From Botryococcus braunii (lineage: Eukaryota; Chlorophyta; Trebouxiophyceae): DNA of 30,000 bases. This document shows positions 29,941-30,000 of this stretch, piece by piece; positions within the stretch are counted from its first letter, which is position 1; every line of letters begins with the position of its first letter. Under the pieces are notes generated by a model. The model did not search any database, was not told where the DNA came from, and saw nothing but the letters and a program-made list of their open reading frames with translations. The stretch spans positions 20,001 to 50,000 of the forward strand of contig MVGU01001626.1 of assembly GCA_002005505.1 (NCBI GenBank). The letters run 5' to 3'. A program made the position numbers and the translations under genes.

Positions 29941-30000
29941 GTGAACACCTCTTGTGGTACTTCCCTGTTTCTTTTTCTTTTTGTTTTTGTTTTTTTTTTA

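Overview
This is a window of nuclear DNA from a eukaryote, most likely a green alga. It has spliceosomal introns (GT-AG, one GC-AG), very abundant microsatellites, a decayed LINE, a short interstitial array of the plant-type telomere repeat TTTAGGG, and a complete multi-exon gene resembling the plastid protein pTAC16. The microsatellite load would suit a repeat-rich prasinophyte, but the species cannot be fixed from sequence alone. All gene models were built by eye from splice sites, reading phase and residual protein similarity. Most long open frames here are translations of dinucleotide repeats (CVCV, HTHT, SLSL, RERE) and are not genes.

Layout. About 0.9-9.7 kb (minus strand): at least nine exons, consistent in phase, of one unrecognised gene; its introns are full of microsatellites and minisatellites. 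10.2-10.8 kb (minus): a small orphan gene. 11.3-12.2 kb (plus): a broken 3' part of a LINE reverse-transcriptase ORF. 13.2-13.8 kb (minus) and 13.98-14.70 kb (plus): a divergent pair, a two-exon orphan and a complete four-exon Yippee-like zinc-binding gene. 14.7-18.1 kb: no recognisable gene, with a 700 bp CT/GT/GA block. About 18.2-18.4 kb (minus): a possible membrane-protein exon. 19.35-28.41 kb (minus): a ten-exon gene for a plastid-targeted Rossmann-fold protein resembling pTAC16. 28.8 kb to the right edge (plus): the first two exons of a probable plastid methyltransferase, divergent from the pTAC16-like gene.

The most unusual feature is that many of the intronic minisatellites are built from the exon-intron boundaries themselves. 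At seven places in two genes the tandem unit contains the last or first bases of the neighbouring exon together with the splice site (or, at one place, the stop codon). Introns have therefore grown by repeated duplication of their own splice junctions, leaving arrays of decoy donor or acceptor sites. In one case (27.2-27.3 kb) the unit is 48 bp and open, so any of three successive donors would keep the reading frame.

The two right-hand genes both appear to act in the plastid and share a 401 bp intergenic region. The Yippee-like gene and its divergent neighbour share 175 bp.
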